DNA from: Thermosynechococcaceae cyanobacterium Okahandja
GTDB taxonomy: Bacteria > Cyanobacteriota > Cyanobacteriia > Thermosynechococcales > Thermosynechococcaceae
Direction of reading: 5' to 3'
Length of the DNA stretch: 64,000 nucleotides
Assembly (NCBI GenBank): GCA_041530395.1
Contig: CP136945.1
Location: 1,178,001-1,242,000 of the forward strand
Position numbers and translations under genes: made by a program. Of this stretch, positions 18,853 through 28,153 are shown piece after piece (within the stretch, counting starts at the first letter, position 1; each line of letters starts with the position of its first letter). Below the pieces are notes generated by a model. The model searched no databases, was not told the origin of the DNA, and was given only the letters and a program-made list of their open reading frames with translations.

Positions 18853-19509
18853 ATGATTATCTGTTCTGAGTGCTGTCACCCCAATCCGGTTGGTGCTGTT
18901 CAGTGTGAAGCCTGCTTTTCGCCAATGCCCATTATGAATACGTGTCCAAATTGCGGTGCACCGGTTCAATCAGACGCTAGTTTTTGCGGCCAGTGCGGGT
19001 TTAACGTGCGTCAATTTACCGTGAGTTCAGCGCCAGTACCGGACTTGCCGGATTTGGCTGCCACGGCAGTTCCGGCCATGCAACCAACGGCGGCGGCGCA
19101 AGGACGAGCCACCACCTTATCGCCACCCCCACCCCCACCGCTGCATCTGTTTCCGACAACGGCTACGCCAACCCGGCCAATTTACGCCAAACTCGTCCAT
19201 GTCCAAACCCGTAGTGAATTAGAACTGCCCCCCGGCCGTGCCGTGATTCACATTGGCAAGCCCAACGATCGCATTCCGCCAGACATTGACGTGGCTGGGT
19301 TCCCGAATTCTGAGGTGGTGTCCCGCATCCACGCCGATATTCGCGTTGAGGGAGATGCCCATTACATTGAGGATGTCGGCAGTGCCAATGGCACGTATAT
19401 TAACAATACCCCCCTCTATCCGGGCAATCGGCATCGCCTCAAAAGTGGCGATCGCATTGCTCTTGGCAAGGGAGATTTAGTGACCTTCATTTATGAACTC
19501 ACCTCCTAA
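18853..19509 (+). CDS. Double zinc-ribbon and FHA-domain protein
   Basis: 218 residues. The N-terminus has two zinc-ribbon halves: CSECCHPN...CEAC and CPNCGAP...CGQCGF. A proline-rich linker with a run of prolines (about 90-98) leads to a C-terminal FHA domain with IHIGKPND, SRIHADI, GSANGTYINN and LKSGDRIALG, the residues that read phosphothreonine. It is probably a phospho-reader that couples to Ser/Thr kinases. The next gene on the strand is an FHA-pseudokinase 46 bp on, so the pair is likely an operon. Confidence 0.88.
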   Translation: MIICSECCHPNPVGAVQCEACFSPMPIMNTCPNCGAPVQSDASFCGQCGFNVRQFTVSSAPVPDLPDLAATAVPAMQPTAAAQGRATTLSPPPPPPLHLFPTTATPTRPIYAKLVHVQTRSELELPPGRAVIHIGKPNDRIPPDIDVAGFPNSEVVSRIHADIRVEGDAHYIEDVGSANGTYINNTPLYPGNRHRLKSGDRIALGKGDLVTFIYELTS

Positions 19510-19555
19510 ACATTCTTTCTTTAGCGTAGTGACAGATAAGAGGCGGTAAGCAACG

Positions 19556-20971
19556 GTGATTACACTAACACTTCTGCATCCGGTTCAAGCAACTCCGGTT
19601 CAAAGCTGGACGTTTGACAGTGAAGCGGTGATCCGCATTGGGCGCGCGGTGGATAACCATGTAGTCCTCTACAGTGCGGTGGTCTCACGGCACCATGTGG
19701 AACTGCGGCGCAATGGACTGCAATGGGAAGTGGTGAACTTGGGCACCAATGGAACCTACCTAGATGGCAAGCGAGTGCAGCAGGCCCCCTTGGCAGATGG
19801 CGGTATTTTACGGCTGGCGCGCTCTGGCCCCAATATTCAAATCCGCCTCGATGGGGATCGGCAGCCGATGCCTCCCAATGCCCGCATGGCCACGATTCCC
19901 GAAACCCCCCAGTCGGATCCCAGTAAAGGCACCTACTCCGGCGCAGAAGAGGCCGTTGGTACCGAGGCTGAACCCATTGCCACGGCTCACGCGGAGGCTG
20001 AGCGGGGGATCACTGAGGAAGAAGAGGCGGTAGAGGAAGACTTTGTCGTTCAAGGGGAACTACCGGTGGAACTGCTGGCGGCGTGGCGGGCACCCCCTGA
20101 GTGCGGCCATCGTCGCGCCGACACCAACGATATTTTCTGCATTGAGTGTGGCGTGCCCCTCAAGGTGTGGAAGACCATTGGCAACTATCAAATTATTAGA
20201 GCGTTGGGCCAAAGTAATACCTACCTAGGTTGGCGCAATGGCCAGACAGCAGTGGTAAAAGGGCATAGCCTCGCCGCCTCGAAGTGGGAGATTCGCGCGT
20301 TTCAGCAGCAGGTCCGCCAATTGTGCCAGATGCGGCATCCGGTGCTGCCGAAATTTTGGGAGGGCTTTCAGGATGGTGCCGACTCGTACCTTGTGTCAGA
20401 AATGGTCTATGGCCAGTCTCTGAAGCAGTGGGTGCAAGATCATGGGGTGATGAATGTTGTGGAAGCCAGCCGCTGGCTCATTCCCATTTGTGACCTGTTG
20501 ACGGTGCTCCACCAGCAGGATCCGCCCATTTTGCACCTGCATATTCGCCCCTCGAACTTAATTCATCCCTATGCCAAACGGGAAACAACAAATGTTGTGC
20601 TGGTGGGCTGGGGGAAAGCATCGGTGTTGACCTCCGAGTCGGGGACGTTTATTGGTACGGTGGGGTACTCTGCCCCAGAGCAGCAGGAAGGGAAACCCGA
20701 ACCTGCCTCAGATTTGTACGCCTTGGGGGCTACCCTTGTTTACCTGCTCACGGGCAATGAACCGGATACCTATTTTCGCTGGGGGGCGCGGGAGTACCGT
20801 CTCTATGCCGAAGATATTCCCCATTTGGATCCGTTGATGGTGGACTTAATTAACTGCCTCACCCATCCGGAACCGCGGGAACGCTATGCCAATGCAACAG
20901 CCGTCAAACAGCGTTTAGAGCAAATTGCCGCTATCTCTGCGCCCACGTCGCCCGTATCGAGTGCCCTTTAG
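19556..20971 (+). CDS. FHA domain fused to a Ser/Thr pseudokinase
   Basis: 471 residues from a GTG start. Residues 1-100 are an FHA domain (VIRIGRAVDNHVV, SRHHVEL, GTNGTYLDG). An acidic linker (120-165) is followed by a small Cys/His cluster (C183, H185, C195, C198) and a kinase fold at 205-465. The VAIK-like lysine survives (AVVKG, K235) but HRDxKPxN reads HLHIRPSN (Asp to His 329, Lys to Arg 331) and DFG reads GWG at 351-353. The APE block (GTVGYSAPEQ) and SDLYALG are intact. It should bind phosphothreonine and act as a scaffold or allosteric partner rather than a catalyst. Confidence 0.85.
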   Translation: MITLTLLHPVQATPVQSWTFDSEAVIRIGRAVDNHVVLYSAVVSRHHVELRRNGLQWEVVNLGTNGTYLDGKRVQQAPLADGGILRLARSGPNIQIRLDGDRQPMPPNARMATIPETPQSDPSKGTYSGAEEAVGTEAEPIATAHAEAERGITEEEEAVEEDFVVQGELPVELLAAWRAPPECGHRRADTNDIFCIECGVPLKVWKTIGNYQIIRALGQSNTYLGWRNGQTAVVKGHSLAASKWEIRAFQQQVRQLCQMRHPVLPKFWEGFQDGADSYLVSEMVYGQSLKQWVQDHGVMNVVEASRWLIPICDLLTVLHQQDPPILHLHIRPSNLIHPYAKRETTNVVLVGWGKASVLTSESGTFIGTVGYSAPEQQEGKPEPASDLYALGATLVYLLTGNEPDTYFRWGAREYRLYAEDIPHLDPLMVDLINCLTHPEPRERYANATAVKQRLEQIAAISAPTSPVSSAL

Positions 20972-20974
20972 GCG

Positions 20975-23539
20975 TTAGCCGCGCAGGCGATCGCCAAAAT
21001 AACGGCGATACAGTTCACAGCGAACCGTCGCGACGCTGCCTTGCAAGTTAATGAGTCCCAAGCTGTGCAGCTTAAAACCAGTGGTTGCTTCGACGCTGAT
21101 GCCTGTTTCACTGTTTACAATGGCGGCAAAGGCGGGTACAAGTTCCTGCCGCTGATGCAGGTGCCACCATTGTCCCCGCAAGTGATCTCGATAAAGCCCC
21201 GTTTCGGAAGCGGCGTTGGCCATCAGTTCCGGCCATGTCACCTCCTTGCGGGCTAAGTGGTACAGGGTCAGCCGAATGAGGTAGGGGTGCCCCCCCACCA
21301 ACTGCTGGAGTTCGCGCAGGTGGTCTGGATCTAAGTCAAGACCGTGCAGGCGGCTGAGCTCCTGAATTTGTTCGTGATTAAACTCGGGCAGATCAATGGC
21401 CAGCCCAACATTAAAGGGGGACTGGTTAATGTCGAGGGGGATATAGACTTCGGTACCATGGACAACAATTAAGCGCAGGTTGCGCCAAATGTCGCGGTTT
21501 TTGCCCTCCTCGTGCCATGCCCGCAGCAGCCCAAAAAAGTCGCTGGCCACCTCCGGGTATTCAAACACCCGATCCACCTCATCTAACCCCAGCACAAGAG
21601 GACGGCCCTCCATCTGGGTGCCGGGCTTTTGACAGTTGGGCAGCAGGTACTCTTCAAAGTAGGCGGTGCAGTTGTACTTACTGCCAAAAATGTCGTCCCA
21701 GTAGTCCTTAATGCGGTTTTCTAGCCCCAGTCGCCGCCCCACGCCAGCACACAGCCAGCGCAGCAGTTTCTCAAGGTCGCTGAAGACGTGAGCATCCGCC
21801 AACTGAAAGCTGAGGGGAACGGTGCCATAGCCCTCTTGGGTGGCTCGGTACATCAACCGCGCCATGAGGGAGGTTTTACCCATTTGGCGGGGGGCCTTAA
21901 TGCGAATGAGGGAGCCGGGCTGTAGCAGAGTTTCGCGGCAGCGCTGCTCGATGGGGGGGCGCTCAATATAAAAGGCGGAGGCCACTTCCACTTGGCCTTC
22001 GGGCAGTTCAGGCTCGGCGACCGGTGCGGGGGCACCATCTCCGACAAGGGTGCCTGTTTGACCCTGTTCAATGGCAGTTTCGTGGAGGCCATCACTGGTG
22101 GGAACCACGGGATCGGCGGTGGCATTGACCATGTCAAGAACGTCTTGAATAAGACTGGCGGTATCCGCGGGCGATCGCCAAAAGCGTTGCTGGAGTCGGT
22201 GCAAGTAGCCGCGCAACTCGTAATTTAGGGGCAGATCGAGGGGAAAGTTCACCCGCACTGGTAAGATGAACGGGCGGCGATCGCTGCGCTGGGCTTGCAG
22301 TTGCTTGACGCTGCGCACTTCTTCGAGCACCATCTCACTCTGAGCGGCAGCTTGGGAGAGCAACAGTAAAAAGAAATCGCACTCCTTTAGGGCCTGATCA
22401 ATGCGATCCGCCCATCCTTCCCCTAAACGGATACTTTGACTGGCCATGAAGGGGCGGTGACCTGCCTTTTGGAGCGCCTCTTGCAGGGTAGTCGCCAGTT
22501 GTAGGTCGGTGCCATCACTGGAATGGCTAATAAATACATGGCGGCCGCGAGCTAGGGTTGCCGCGTTCGCGGCAGAGGGACTGGGTAAGGGCTGTGTTGG
22601 CAGCGGGGTTGAGGGGGGGGGTGAAGGCGCGGCTTTACTTGTGGGCGATCGCCACAGATCCTGCACAGGGGTCTTCAGAAATGTGCCAATCCGACCCCAG
22701 AAGGATTTGGGCGGCTCCACTTGGGCTAAACTAGCCAGCGCCTCTGTGGCCGTGGCAAAGCGTTCGTAGGGGGACGGATGAATTAGCTTATTGACAAACT
22801 GCACGAGGCGATCGCTGACAGGCTCTGCCGCCTCCCAATTCCAGCAGCCGTAGGGATCCTGAGTTAATTGCAGCGGACTGACCCCCGTGAGCGCCTGTAC
22901 CGCAACCATCCCCAGAGAATAGAGATCACTGGCGGGACGGGGTCGCCCTTGGGCTTGCTCGGGTGCCATATAGCCGGGGGTGCCAATGGCAATGGTTTGA
23001 GCCGTGGCCTCGCCCACAAGGGTGCCGCCCCCAATCGAGACCCCCATTTCCTTGACCGCACCAAAATCAATGAGGACAAGGCGCTGATCCAAGTGGCGGC
23101 GGATCAGATTATCCGGTTTAATGTCGCGGTGAATCACACCACACTGATGCACAAAGGCCAAAACGCCCAAGGCATCCTGAAAAAAGTCAAGCACCTCCGC
23201 CTCTGACCACGTGGCACCGGGCATCAGTTGCTGGCGCAAGACTTGGCCTTCAATAAAATCTTGGACAAGATAGAACTCGTTGTCTTCCTCAAAGTAGGCA
23301 AGTAGCCGGGGAATTTGCTCGTGACTGCCCAAGCGCTCAAGGGTTTGTGCCTCCCGCTGAAAGAGCGATCGCGCCAACGGTAAGAAACTGGGATCGGTGC
23401 GAGCCGGGCGCAGGTACTTGACAACACACTTTGCCCGCACCGGCCGATGTGTATCCTCTGCTAAGAACGTTTGACCAAAGTTCCCCGCCCCCAAGACCCG
23501 AATCAATTTGTAACGGCTGCCAAGGGTTTTACCAATCAT
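20975..23539 (-). CDS. Ser/Thr kinase-TIR-AAA-like ATPase fusion
   Basis: 854 residues in three parts. 1-270 is an apparently active kinase: glycine loop GAGNFG, K41, HRDIKPDN at 137-144, DFG at 158-160, GTPGYMAPEQ. A proline-rich linker (300-325) precedes a TIR domain at 333-470 (HVFISHSSDG, MASQSIRLGEGW, CDFFLLLLS, candidate catalytic Glu in QSEMVLEEV). From about 515 an AAA-like ATPase follows, with APRQMGKTS Walker A and LVLGLDEVDRVF Walker B. The fusion joins phosphorylation, TIR (NAD cleavage or assembly) and a STAND-like switch. It converges on the FHA-pseudokinase with 3 bp between stops. Confidence 0.88.
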   Translation of the reverse strand: MIGKTLGSRYKLIRVLGAGNFGQTFLAEDTHRPVRAKCVVKYLRPARTDPSFLPLARSLFQREAQTLERLGSHEQIPRLLAYFEEDNEFYLVQDFIEGQVLRQQLMPGATWSEAEVLDFFQDALGVLAFVHQCGVIHRDIKPDNLIRRHLDQRLVLIDFGAVKEMGVSIGGGTLVGEATAQTIAIGTPGYMAPEQAQGRPRPASDLYSLGMVAVQALTGVSPLQLTQDPYGCWNWEAAEPVSDRLVQFVNKLIHPSPYERFATATEALASLAQVEPPKSFWGRIGTFLKTPVQDLWRSPTSKAAPSPPPSTPLPTQPLPSPSAANAATLARGRHVFISHSSDGTDLQLATTLQEALQKAGHRPFMASQSIRLGEGWADRIDQALKECDFFLLLLSQAAAQSEMVLEEVRSVKQLQAQRSDRRPFILPVRVNFPLDLPLNYELRGYLHRLQQRFWRSPADTASLIQDVLDMVNATADPVVPTSDGLHETAIEQGQTGTLVGDGAPAPVAEPELPEGQVEVASAFYIERPPIEQRCRETLLQPGSLIRIKAPRQMGKTSLMARLMYRATQEGYGTVPLSFQLADAHVFSDLEKLLRWLCAGVGRRLGLENRIKDYWDDIFGSKYNCTAYFEEYLLPNCQKPGTQMEGRPLVLGLDEVDRVFEYPEVASDFFGLLRAWHEEGKNRDIWRNLRLIVVHGTEVYIPLDINQSPFNVGLAIDLPEFNHEQIQELSRLHGLDLDPDHLRELQQLVGGHPYLIRLTLYHLARKEVTWPELMANAASETGLYRDHLRGQWWHLHQRQELVPAFAAIVNSETGISVEATTGFKLHSLGLINLQGSVATVRCELYRRYFGDRLRG

Positions 23540-23717
23540 GACTACTGCTGTTATGTTCGCTGTTTTCCACTCTAGCTCAGCTTCCCAAAAAGCCTAGAGC
23601 GTTTGGCGCATTTAGGCAACATCGACCTTCTCCTATACTGGCTATAAATCTTCCGTCTAGTTGAGCGCAAACAACCGCCGTGCTTAACTAGGTAAAGAGT
23701 TTTTACGATTTGCCCCT

Positions 23718-25121
23718 ATGCCCTTTATTGCGTTACCTTTTGTCCCTTCGCTGGCCGATGTTGCGGCGGAATCCCTGAATTTAGCAGAGGCTGGCCCCCT
23801 AATCCTCGCTGCCGTCCTCCTAAGCTTAGTGGTGATTTACTTTGCCAGTAAAGTGGGTGGCGAAATTTGTGCCCGCATTAATTTTCCACCGGTGCTCGGC
23901 GAATTGGTGGGGGGCGTTGTCGTTGGGATTTCGGTACTGCATCTGCTTGTCTTTTCGGAAGGGGCACTCACCGAACCCTCGGTGCTCACAACCTTTATCC
24001 AGCAAACGGCGGGCATGGATAGCACGGTCGCATCGGTGGTGGCCAATACTGCCAGTGAAGTCATTTCCGTGCTCTCGGAAATTGGCGTGATGATCCTGCT
24101 CTTTGAAATTGGCCTTGAATCGGATCTGCAAGGCTTACTGAAGGTGGGGCCTCAAGCGGCGGTGGTGGCCATTGTAGGGGTTGTTGCCCCCTTTACCGCC
24201 GGTACCCTCGGCCTTGTAACACTCTTCCATGTGGATTTAGTGCCCGCCATCTTTGCGGGAGCCGCCCTAACGGCCACCAGTATTGGTATCACGGCAAAAG
24301 TTTTAGCGGAAATTCAGCGGCTGACATCCCGGGAAGGGCAAATCATTATCGGCGCTGCGGTACTCGATGACATTCTCGGCATTATTGTGCTGGCGGTGGT
24401 GGCTAGTCTGGCCAAAACTGGTACGGTGGAAGTCAATAACGTCATTTACCTGATCCTGAGTTCCGTGGTATTTCTGGTGGGTTCCGTGGTGCTGGGGCGG
24501 CTGCTGAGTCCCTTCTTTCTGGGGATGGTGGATCGGCTGACAACCCGCGGTAGCTTGCTCATCCCCTCCCTGATTTTTGCGTTTGTCCTTGGCTATGTTG
24601 CGGTAATTTTGCAACTGGAGGCGATTTTGGGGGCATTTACGGCGGGGTTGGTTTTAGGAGAAACCGAAAAACGCCGCGAACTGGAGGAGCAAATTTTGCC
24701 CATTGCCGATATGCTGGTGCCGGTGTTCTTTGTCTGTGTGGGTGCCCGCACCGATATTAGTGTCCTGAATCCCCTAGAGCCGGAAAATCGTGCGGGTCTG
24801 ATTATTGCCTCGTTCCTAGTGCTGGTGGCCATTGTTGGTAAGGTGGTTACAGGAGCCACGGTGTTTGGCCAACCCGGCATTAACCGCTGGGCGATTGGGA
24901 TTGGCATGGTGCCCCGCGGTGAAGTGGGCTTAATTTTCGCGGCGGTCGGTTCCGCCAGTGGTGTGCTCTCTAAATCGCTGGAGGCGGGCATTATTGTGAT
25001 GGTGATTTTAACCACTTTCCTTGCGCCACCGTTACTGCGGTTGGTATTTAAGCCGGAGGACGAGGCGGCGCTACTGGCAGAGGGGGCGGAGGTGGCCATT
25101 GAATCACCCCCAGAGGGTTAG
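23718..25121 (+). CDS. Cation:proton antiporter, CPA2/NapA-KefB type
   Basis: 467 residues, about 12-13 membrane helices. The exchanger core is visible: [47 protein letters not shown] and [14 protein letters not shown] with the paired Asp residues typical of electrogenic Na+/H+ exchangers. No RCK/TrkA domain follows, unlike KefB. It likely exports Na+ or other cations against protons. trmFO begins 2 bp after its stop, so the two are cotranscribed. Confidence 0.9.
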   Translation: MPFIALPFVPSLADVAAESLNLAEAGPLILAAVLLSLVVIYFASKVGGEICARINFPPVLGELVGGVVVGISVLHLLVFSEGALTEPSVLTTFIQQTAGMDSTVASVVANTASEVISVLSEIGVMILLFEIGLESDLQGLLKVGPQAAVVAIVGVVAPFTAGTLGLVTLFHVDLVPAIFAGAALTATSIGITAKVLAEIQRLTSREGQIIIGAAVLDDILGIIVLAVVASLAKTGTVEVNNVIYLILSSVVFLVGSVVLGRLLSPFFLGMVDRLTTRGSLLIPSLIFAFVLGYVAVILQLEAILGAFTAGLVLGETEKRRELEEQILPIADMLVPVFFVCVGARTDISVLNPLEPENRAGLIIASFLVLVAIVGKVVTGATVFGQPGINRWAIGIGMVPRGEVGLIFAAVGSASGVLSKSLEAGIIVMVILTTFLAPPLLRLVFKPEDEAALLAEGAEVAIESPPEG

Positions 25122-25123
25122 GT

Positions 25124-26497
25124 ATGGAACCGATTCGGGTCATTGGCGGCGGCTTAGCCGGCACAGAAGCGGCATGGCAAATTGCCCGCGCTGGAGTGCC
25201 GGTGATTCTCTACGAAATGCGTCCCCAGGTGCCCAGCCCCGCCCACCATACGGCAGAGCTAGGGGAACTGGTATGCAGTAATTCCTTTGGAGCCAAGGCC
25301 AGCGATCGCGCCACCGGGTTACTGCACCAGGAATTGCGCGCCTTAGGTTCTCTGATCATTGCCACTGCCGATCGCCACCAAGTGCCTGCCGGGGGTGCTC
25401 TCGCGGTGGATCGCGCCGCCTTTAGTCATGACTTAACCCACGCTCTTGAGGGTCATCCCTTGGTAGAGCTACGCCGAGAGGAAGTCGTGGCCTTGCCGGA
25501 GGAGGGGATTACGGTGTTGGCCACCGGGCCACTCACCAGTGCCGCCCTCAGTGACGATTTGCAGCGATTAACGGGGTTAGAGTACCTGAGTTTTTTTGAT
25601 GCCGCCAGTCCTATTGTGGTGGGGGAGTCCATTAACCGCGAGATTGCTTTTCTGGCCAGCCGCTACGATCGCGGTGAAGCGGCTTACCTCAATTGCCCCT
25701 TTACCGCCCCTGAGTACCAGAGGTTTTGGGAGGTGCTGTGTGCGGCTGAGCAGGCTCCCCTGAAGGATTTTGAGCGGGATCGCGCCCAGTTTTTTGAGGC
25801 CTGTTTACCCGTGGAAGAATTGGCACGGCGCGGAGTCGATACCTTACGCTTTGGCCCCCTTAAACCGGTGGGGTTACGGGATCCGCGCACGGGCGATCGC
25901 CCCTACGCGGTTGCCCAACTGCGCCAAGAGGATCGTCACGGCCAGCTCTGGAACCTTGTGGGCTTCCAGACCAACTTGCGTTGGGGTGAGCAGCAGCGGG
26001 TGTTTCGGATGATTCCGGGGCTTGAGCAGGCGGAGTTTGTGCGCATGGGGGTGATGCACCGCAATACGTTCCTCAATGCGCCAATGCTCCTGAGTGCCAG
26101 TTTACAGTTTCGCGATCGCCCTACCCTCTTGGCTGCTGGCCAACTCACGGGCACCGAAGGCTATACCGCTGCCGCAGCAGGCGGCTGGCTGGCGGGCACA
26201 AATGCGGCACGGCTGGCCCAAGGCTTAGCCCCGTTGGTGTTGCCCCCCACTACCATGGCCGGGGCGCTGTTTCACTACATCAGTACGGCGGAGAGTAAGA
26301 CGTTTCAGCCGATGCCGCCAAACTTTGGCATCTTGCCCCCCTTAGAGCAAAAAATTCGCCAAAAGGCACTCCGCTATGCCGCCTATCGCGATCGCGCCCT
26401 CAGGGAGTTAAGCAACTGGGCAACAGCGCTGTCGCTGCCCCTACAGCCGTTAGTACCAGACGAGTGCGATCGCCCCGTCGCTGAAGCTGGAGCTTAA
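25124..26497 (+). CDS. trmFO: Methylenetetrahydrofolate--tRNA-(uracil-5-)-methyltransferase
   Basis: FAD/folate-dependent enzyme that makes ribothymidine 54 in the tRNA T-loop. The GxGxxG FAD motif is [19 protein letters not shown], followed by [12 protein letters not shown] with the catalytic Cys, [18 protein letters not shown] and [20 protein letters not shown]. 457 residues is normal. Its last 98 bp overlap the convergent tsaE, an unusually long antisense overlap between two translation-related genes. Confidence 0.96.
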   Translation: MEPIRVIGGGLAGTEAAWQIARAGVPVILYEMRPQVPSPAHHTAELGELVCSNSFGAKASDRATGLLHQELRALGSLIIATADRHQVPAGGALAVDRAAFSHDLTHALEGHPLVELRREEVVALPEEGITVLATGPLTSAALSDDLQRLTGLEYLSFFDAASPIVVGESINREIAFLASRYDRGEAAYLNCPFTAPEYQRFWEVLCAAEQAPLKDFERDRAQFFEACLPVEELARRGVDTLRFGPLKPVGLRDPRTGDRPYAVAQLRQEDRHGQLWNLVGFQTNLRWGEQQRVFRMIPGLEQAEFVRMGVMHRNTFLNAPMLLSASLQFRDRPTLLAAGQLTGTEGYTAAAAGGWLAGTNAARLAQGLAPLVLPPTTMAGALFHYISTAESKTFQPMPPNFGILPPLEQKIRQKALRYAAYRDRALRELSNWATALSLPLQPLVPDECDRPVAEAGA

Positions 26498-26864
26498 GAT
26501 AATCCGTTGGCCACTGGGTCAGCCGCTCTGGCCACTCGATGGCCACAATGCCGGGTTCCACCTCCGTGCCGTACCAGTAGCGCTCAGGGGCTAGATCCGC
26601 CACCTCAGCTGGGGTCAAGCGATAAAGGTCAAAGTGATAGAGGGGCACCCGTCCTTCCGGGTACTCCTGCAACAGCGTAAACGTAGGGCTTTGGATCACA
26701 TCGCTAATCCCAAGACCCACCCCCAAGGCCTGCACAAACGTGGTTTTGCCCGCCCCCAACTCCCCCACCAAAAGTAGCGTTGTACCCGCAGGCAGCCGTT
26801 GACCCCACCCTTGAGCCACCGCCTGTAACTCCGCTAAGGTGAACGTCCCCACCTCGGTTGCCAT
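26400..26864 (-). CDS. tsaE: tRNA threonylcarbamoyladenosine biosynthesis ATPase TsaE
   Basis: 154-residue P-loop protein that energises the TsaB-TsaD complex in making t6A37. Walker A is GELGAGKTT, followed by [18 protein letters not shown] and AIEWPERL, all TsaE signatures. It lies 4 bp behind bchM on the same strand. Its 3' third is antisense to the end of trmFO. Confidence 0.95.
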   Translation of the reverse strand: MATEVGTFTLAELQAVAQGWGQRLPAGTTLLLVGELGAGKTTFVQALGVGLGISDVIQSPTFTLLQEYPEGRVPLYHFDLYRLTPAEVADLAPERYWYGTEVEPGIVAIEWPERLTQWPTDYLKLQLQRRGDRTRLVLTAVGAATALLPSCLTP

Positions 26865-26868
26865 GATC

Positions 26869-27567
26869 TTAAGCGCGTACTGCTTCCAACAATCGGGAAA
26901 AGTAAAAGCGGGTTTTGGTCATGGCATTGCGCTCAATTCGCCAGCCAAGGACCTGGAGTTGCTCAACAATCTCCGCTTCGCTGTGGAGGTAGGCGCGGGT
27001 AGCCTTGCTCGACCCCGGGAAAAACTCACCAATTTTTTTCAGGAGCGTGTATTTCGGCGTTTTGGGGGCAAAGCTGAGGATCAGCCGCTCCATGGCAAGG
27101 GAACTGAGGTGTGCCAGCATTCCGGCCATTTGGGCATCCGGATAATGGATAAGCACATCCAAACAGATGACCGTGTGGTACTGTCCCCGCAGGGCTTCTA
27201 AATCACTAACACTGAGGATCAGCTCATGGTGACCATTCAGGGCGGCGGCAGCGCGAGCTTGGGCTTCGGTCACCATTTTTTCAGAAATATCGCTGGCATA
27301 GACCCGCGCCCCCAACTGGGCTAGGGGAATACTCAGGCTGCCAACCCCACAACCGGCATCACAAAAGAGCTTCCCCTTGAGGTTGCCGTCGGCTTGCAGC
27401 CACGCCAAAACCGTATCAATTGTTTGTTGATGCCCAGCCCGAATATCTGCCTGCACCTTGCTAACGGCATCAGTGCCGTAAATCCGCCGCCAGCGGTCAA
27501 AGCCCGTTGTGTTGAAGTAGTTTTGGACAATTGTTTTTTCGTTGAGGGGAGGGGTAGCGTCGGACAT
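26869..27567 (-). CDS. bchM: Mg-protoporphyrin IX O-methyltransferase
   Basis: SAM-dependent enzyme of chlorophyll synthesis that methylates the C13 propionate of Mg-protoporphyrin IX; also called chlM in cyanobacteria. The opening [18 protein letters not shown], the SAM motif [29 protein letters not shown] and FAPKTPKY are diagnostic. 232 residues matches the family. tsaE follows 4 bp downstream, so a chlorophyll gene and a tRNA-modification gene share a transcript. Confidence 0.95.
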   Translation of the reverse strand: MSDATPPLNEKTIVQNYFNTTGFDRWRRIYGTDAVSKVQADIRAGHQQTIDTVLAWLQADGNLKGKLFCDAGCGVGSLSIPLAQLGARVYASDISEKMVTEAQARAAAALNGHHELILSVSDLEALRGQYHTVICLDVLIHYPDAQMAGMLAHLSSLAMERLILSFAPKTPKYTLLKKIGEFFPGSSKATRAYLHSEAEIVEQLQVLGWRIERNAMTKTRFYFSRLLEAVRA

Positions 27568-27692
27568 AACAGCAATCTAATGATAATGAAATGACAAAAA
27601 CGCGTCATGGAGAGGGCAACCGCTATCTTCCCATACTTCTTGGCCAAATACTCCAGCCACCAGCGGAGTGCTCAAAAGGGGTCTCAAAAAAT

Positions 27693-27974
27693 CTATCCGG
27701 GGTTGTCTGCGCCTCCTTCCTGCTGTTTTTTAGGTGCGTGGCTGGGGCAAGGGGGGGCGCTAACCGAGCGGTCTAGCCAGCCCGCGGCTTGCTGGAGGTG
27801 AGCAAGGGCCTCAGCGTCATCTCCTTTCAGCAAATAGACCAGTGCTGCCGCCACCTGTTCCTGTGCCCGCGCCCGGCGATTGTTTTTGAGGCGGTGCCAG
27901 TTTTCAGGGGTAATTTTTAGGGCATCGAGCAAGGCCGTGGCCAGTTCTGGAGCACTCGCTGTCGTTGGGTTCAT
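27693..27974 (-). CDS. Small cyanobacterial protein, 93 residues
   Basis: Starts MNPTTASAPELATALLDALK and has a helical core (ENWHRLKNNRRARAQEQVAAALVYLL, here abridged to its first part) followed by DDAEALAHLQQAAGWLD and a polar tail. It resembles a short conserved cyanobacterial protein of unknown function. ATG 27974 is chosen because GGAG stands 8 bases upstream; an in-frame extension to 28004 lacks such a site. Confidence 0.55.
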   Translation of the reverse strand: MNPTTASAPELATALLDALKITPENWHRLKNNRRARAQEQVAAALVYLLKGDDAEALAHLQQAAGWLDRSVSAPPCPSHAPKKQQEGGADNPG

Positions 27975-28153
27975 CGAAGGATCTCCATCTCCATCAATGG
28001 GCAATGGGCTGCATCTTGTGGTCTAGGGATAGATAACATCGCCTGTCATTCTACCGTGGAGGCTCCAAAGGGCGCATGGGGAAAGGCTCCAAATAGAACT
28101 CGCAGATAAAGTGTTAATCTTTCGGATGGAGAATCAAGGGTGATGCCAACTCC

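Noticed and set aside
28071-28093. 9-bp direct repeat GGCTCCAAA twice, 14 bp apart from start to start
   Set aside because: Short, in an unremarkable gap, with no further structure.
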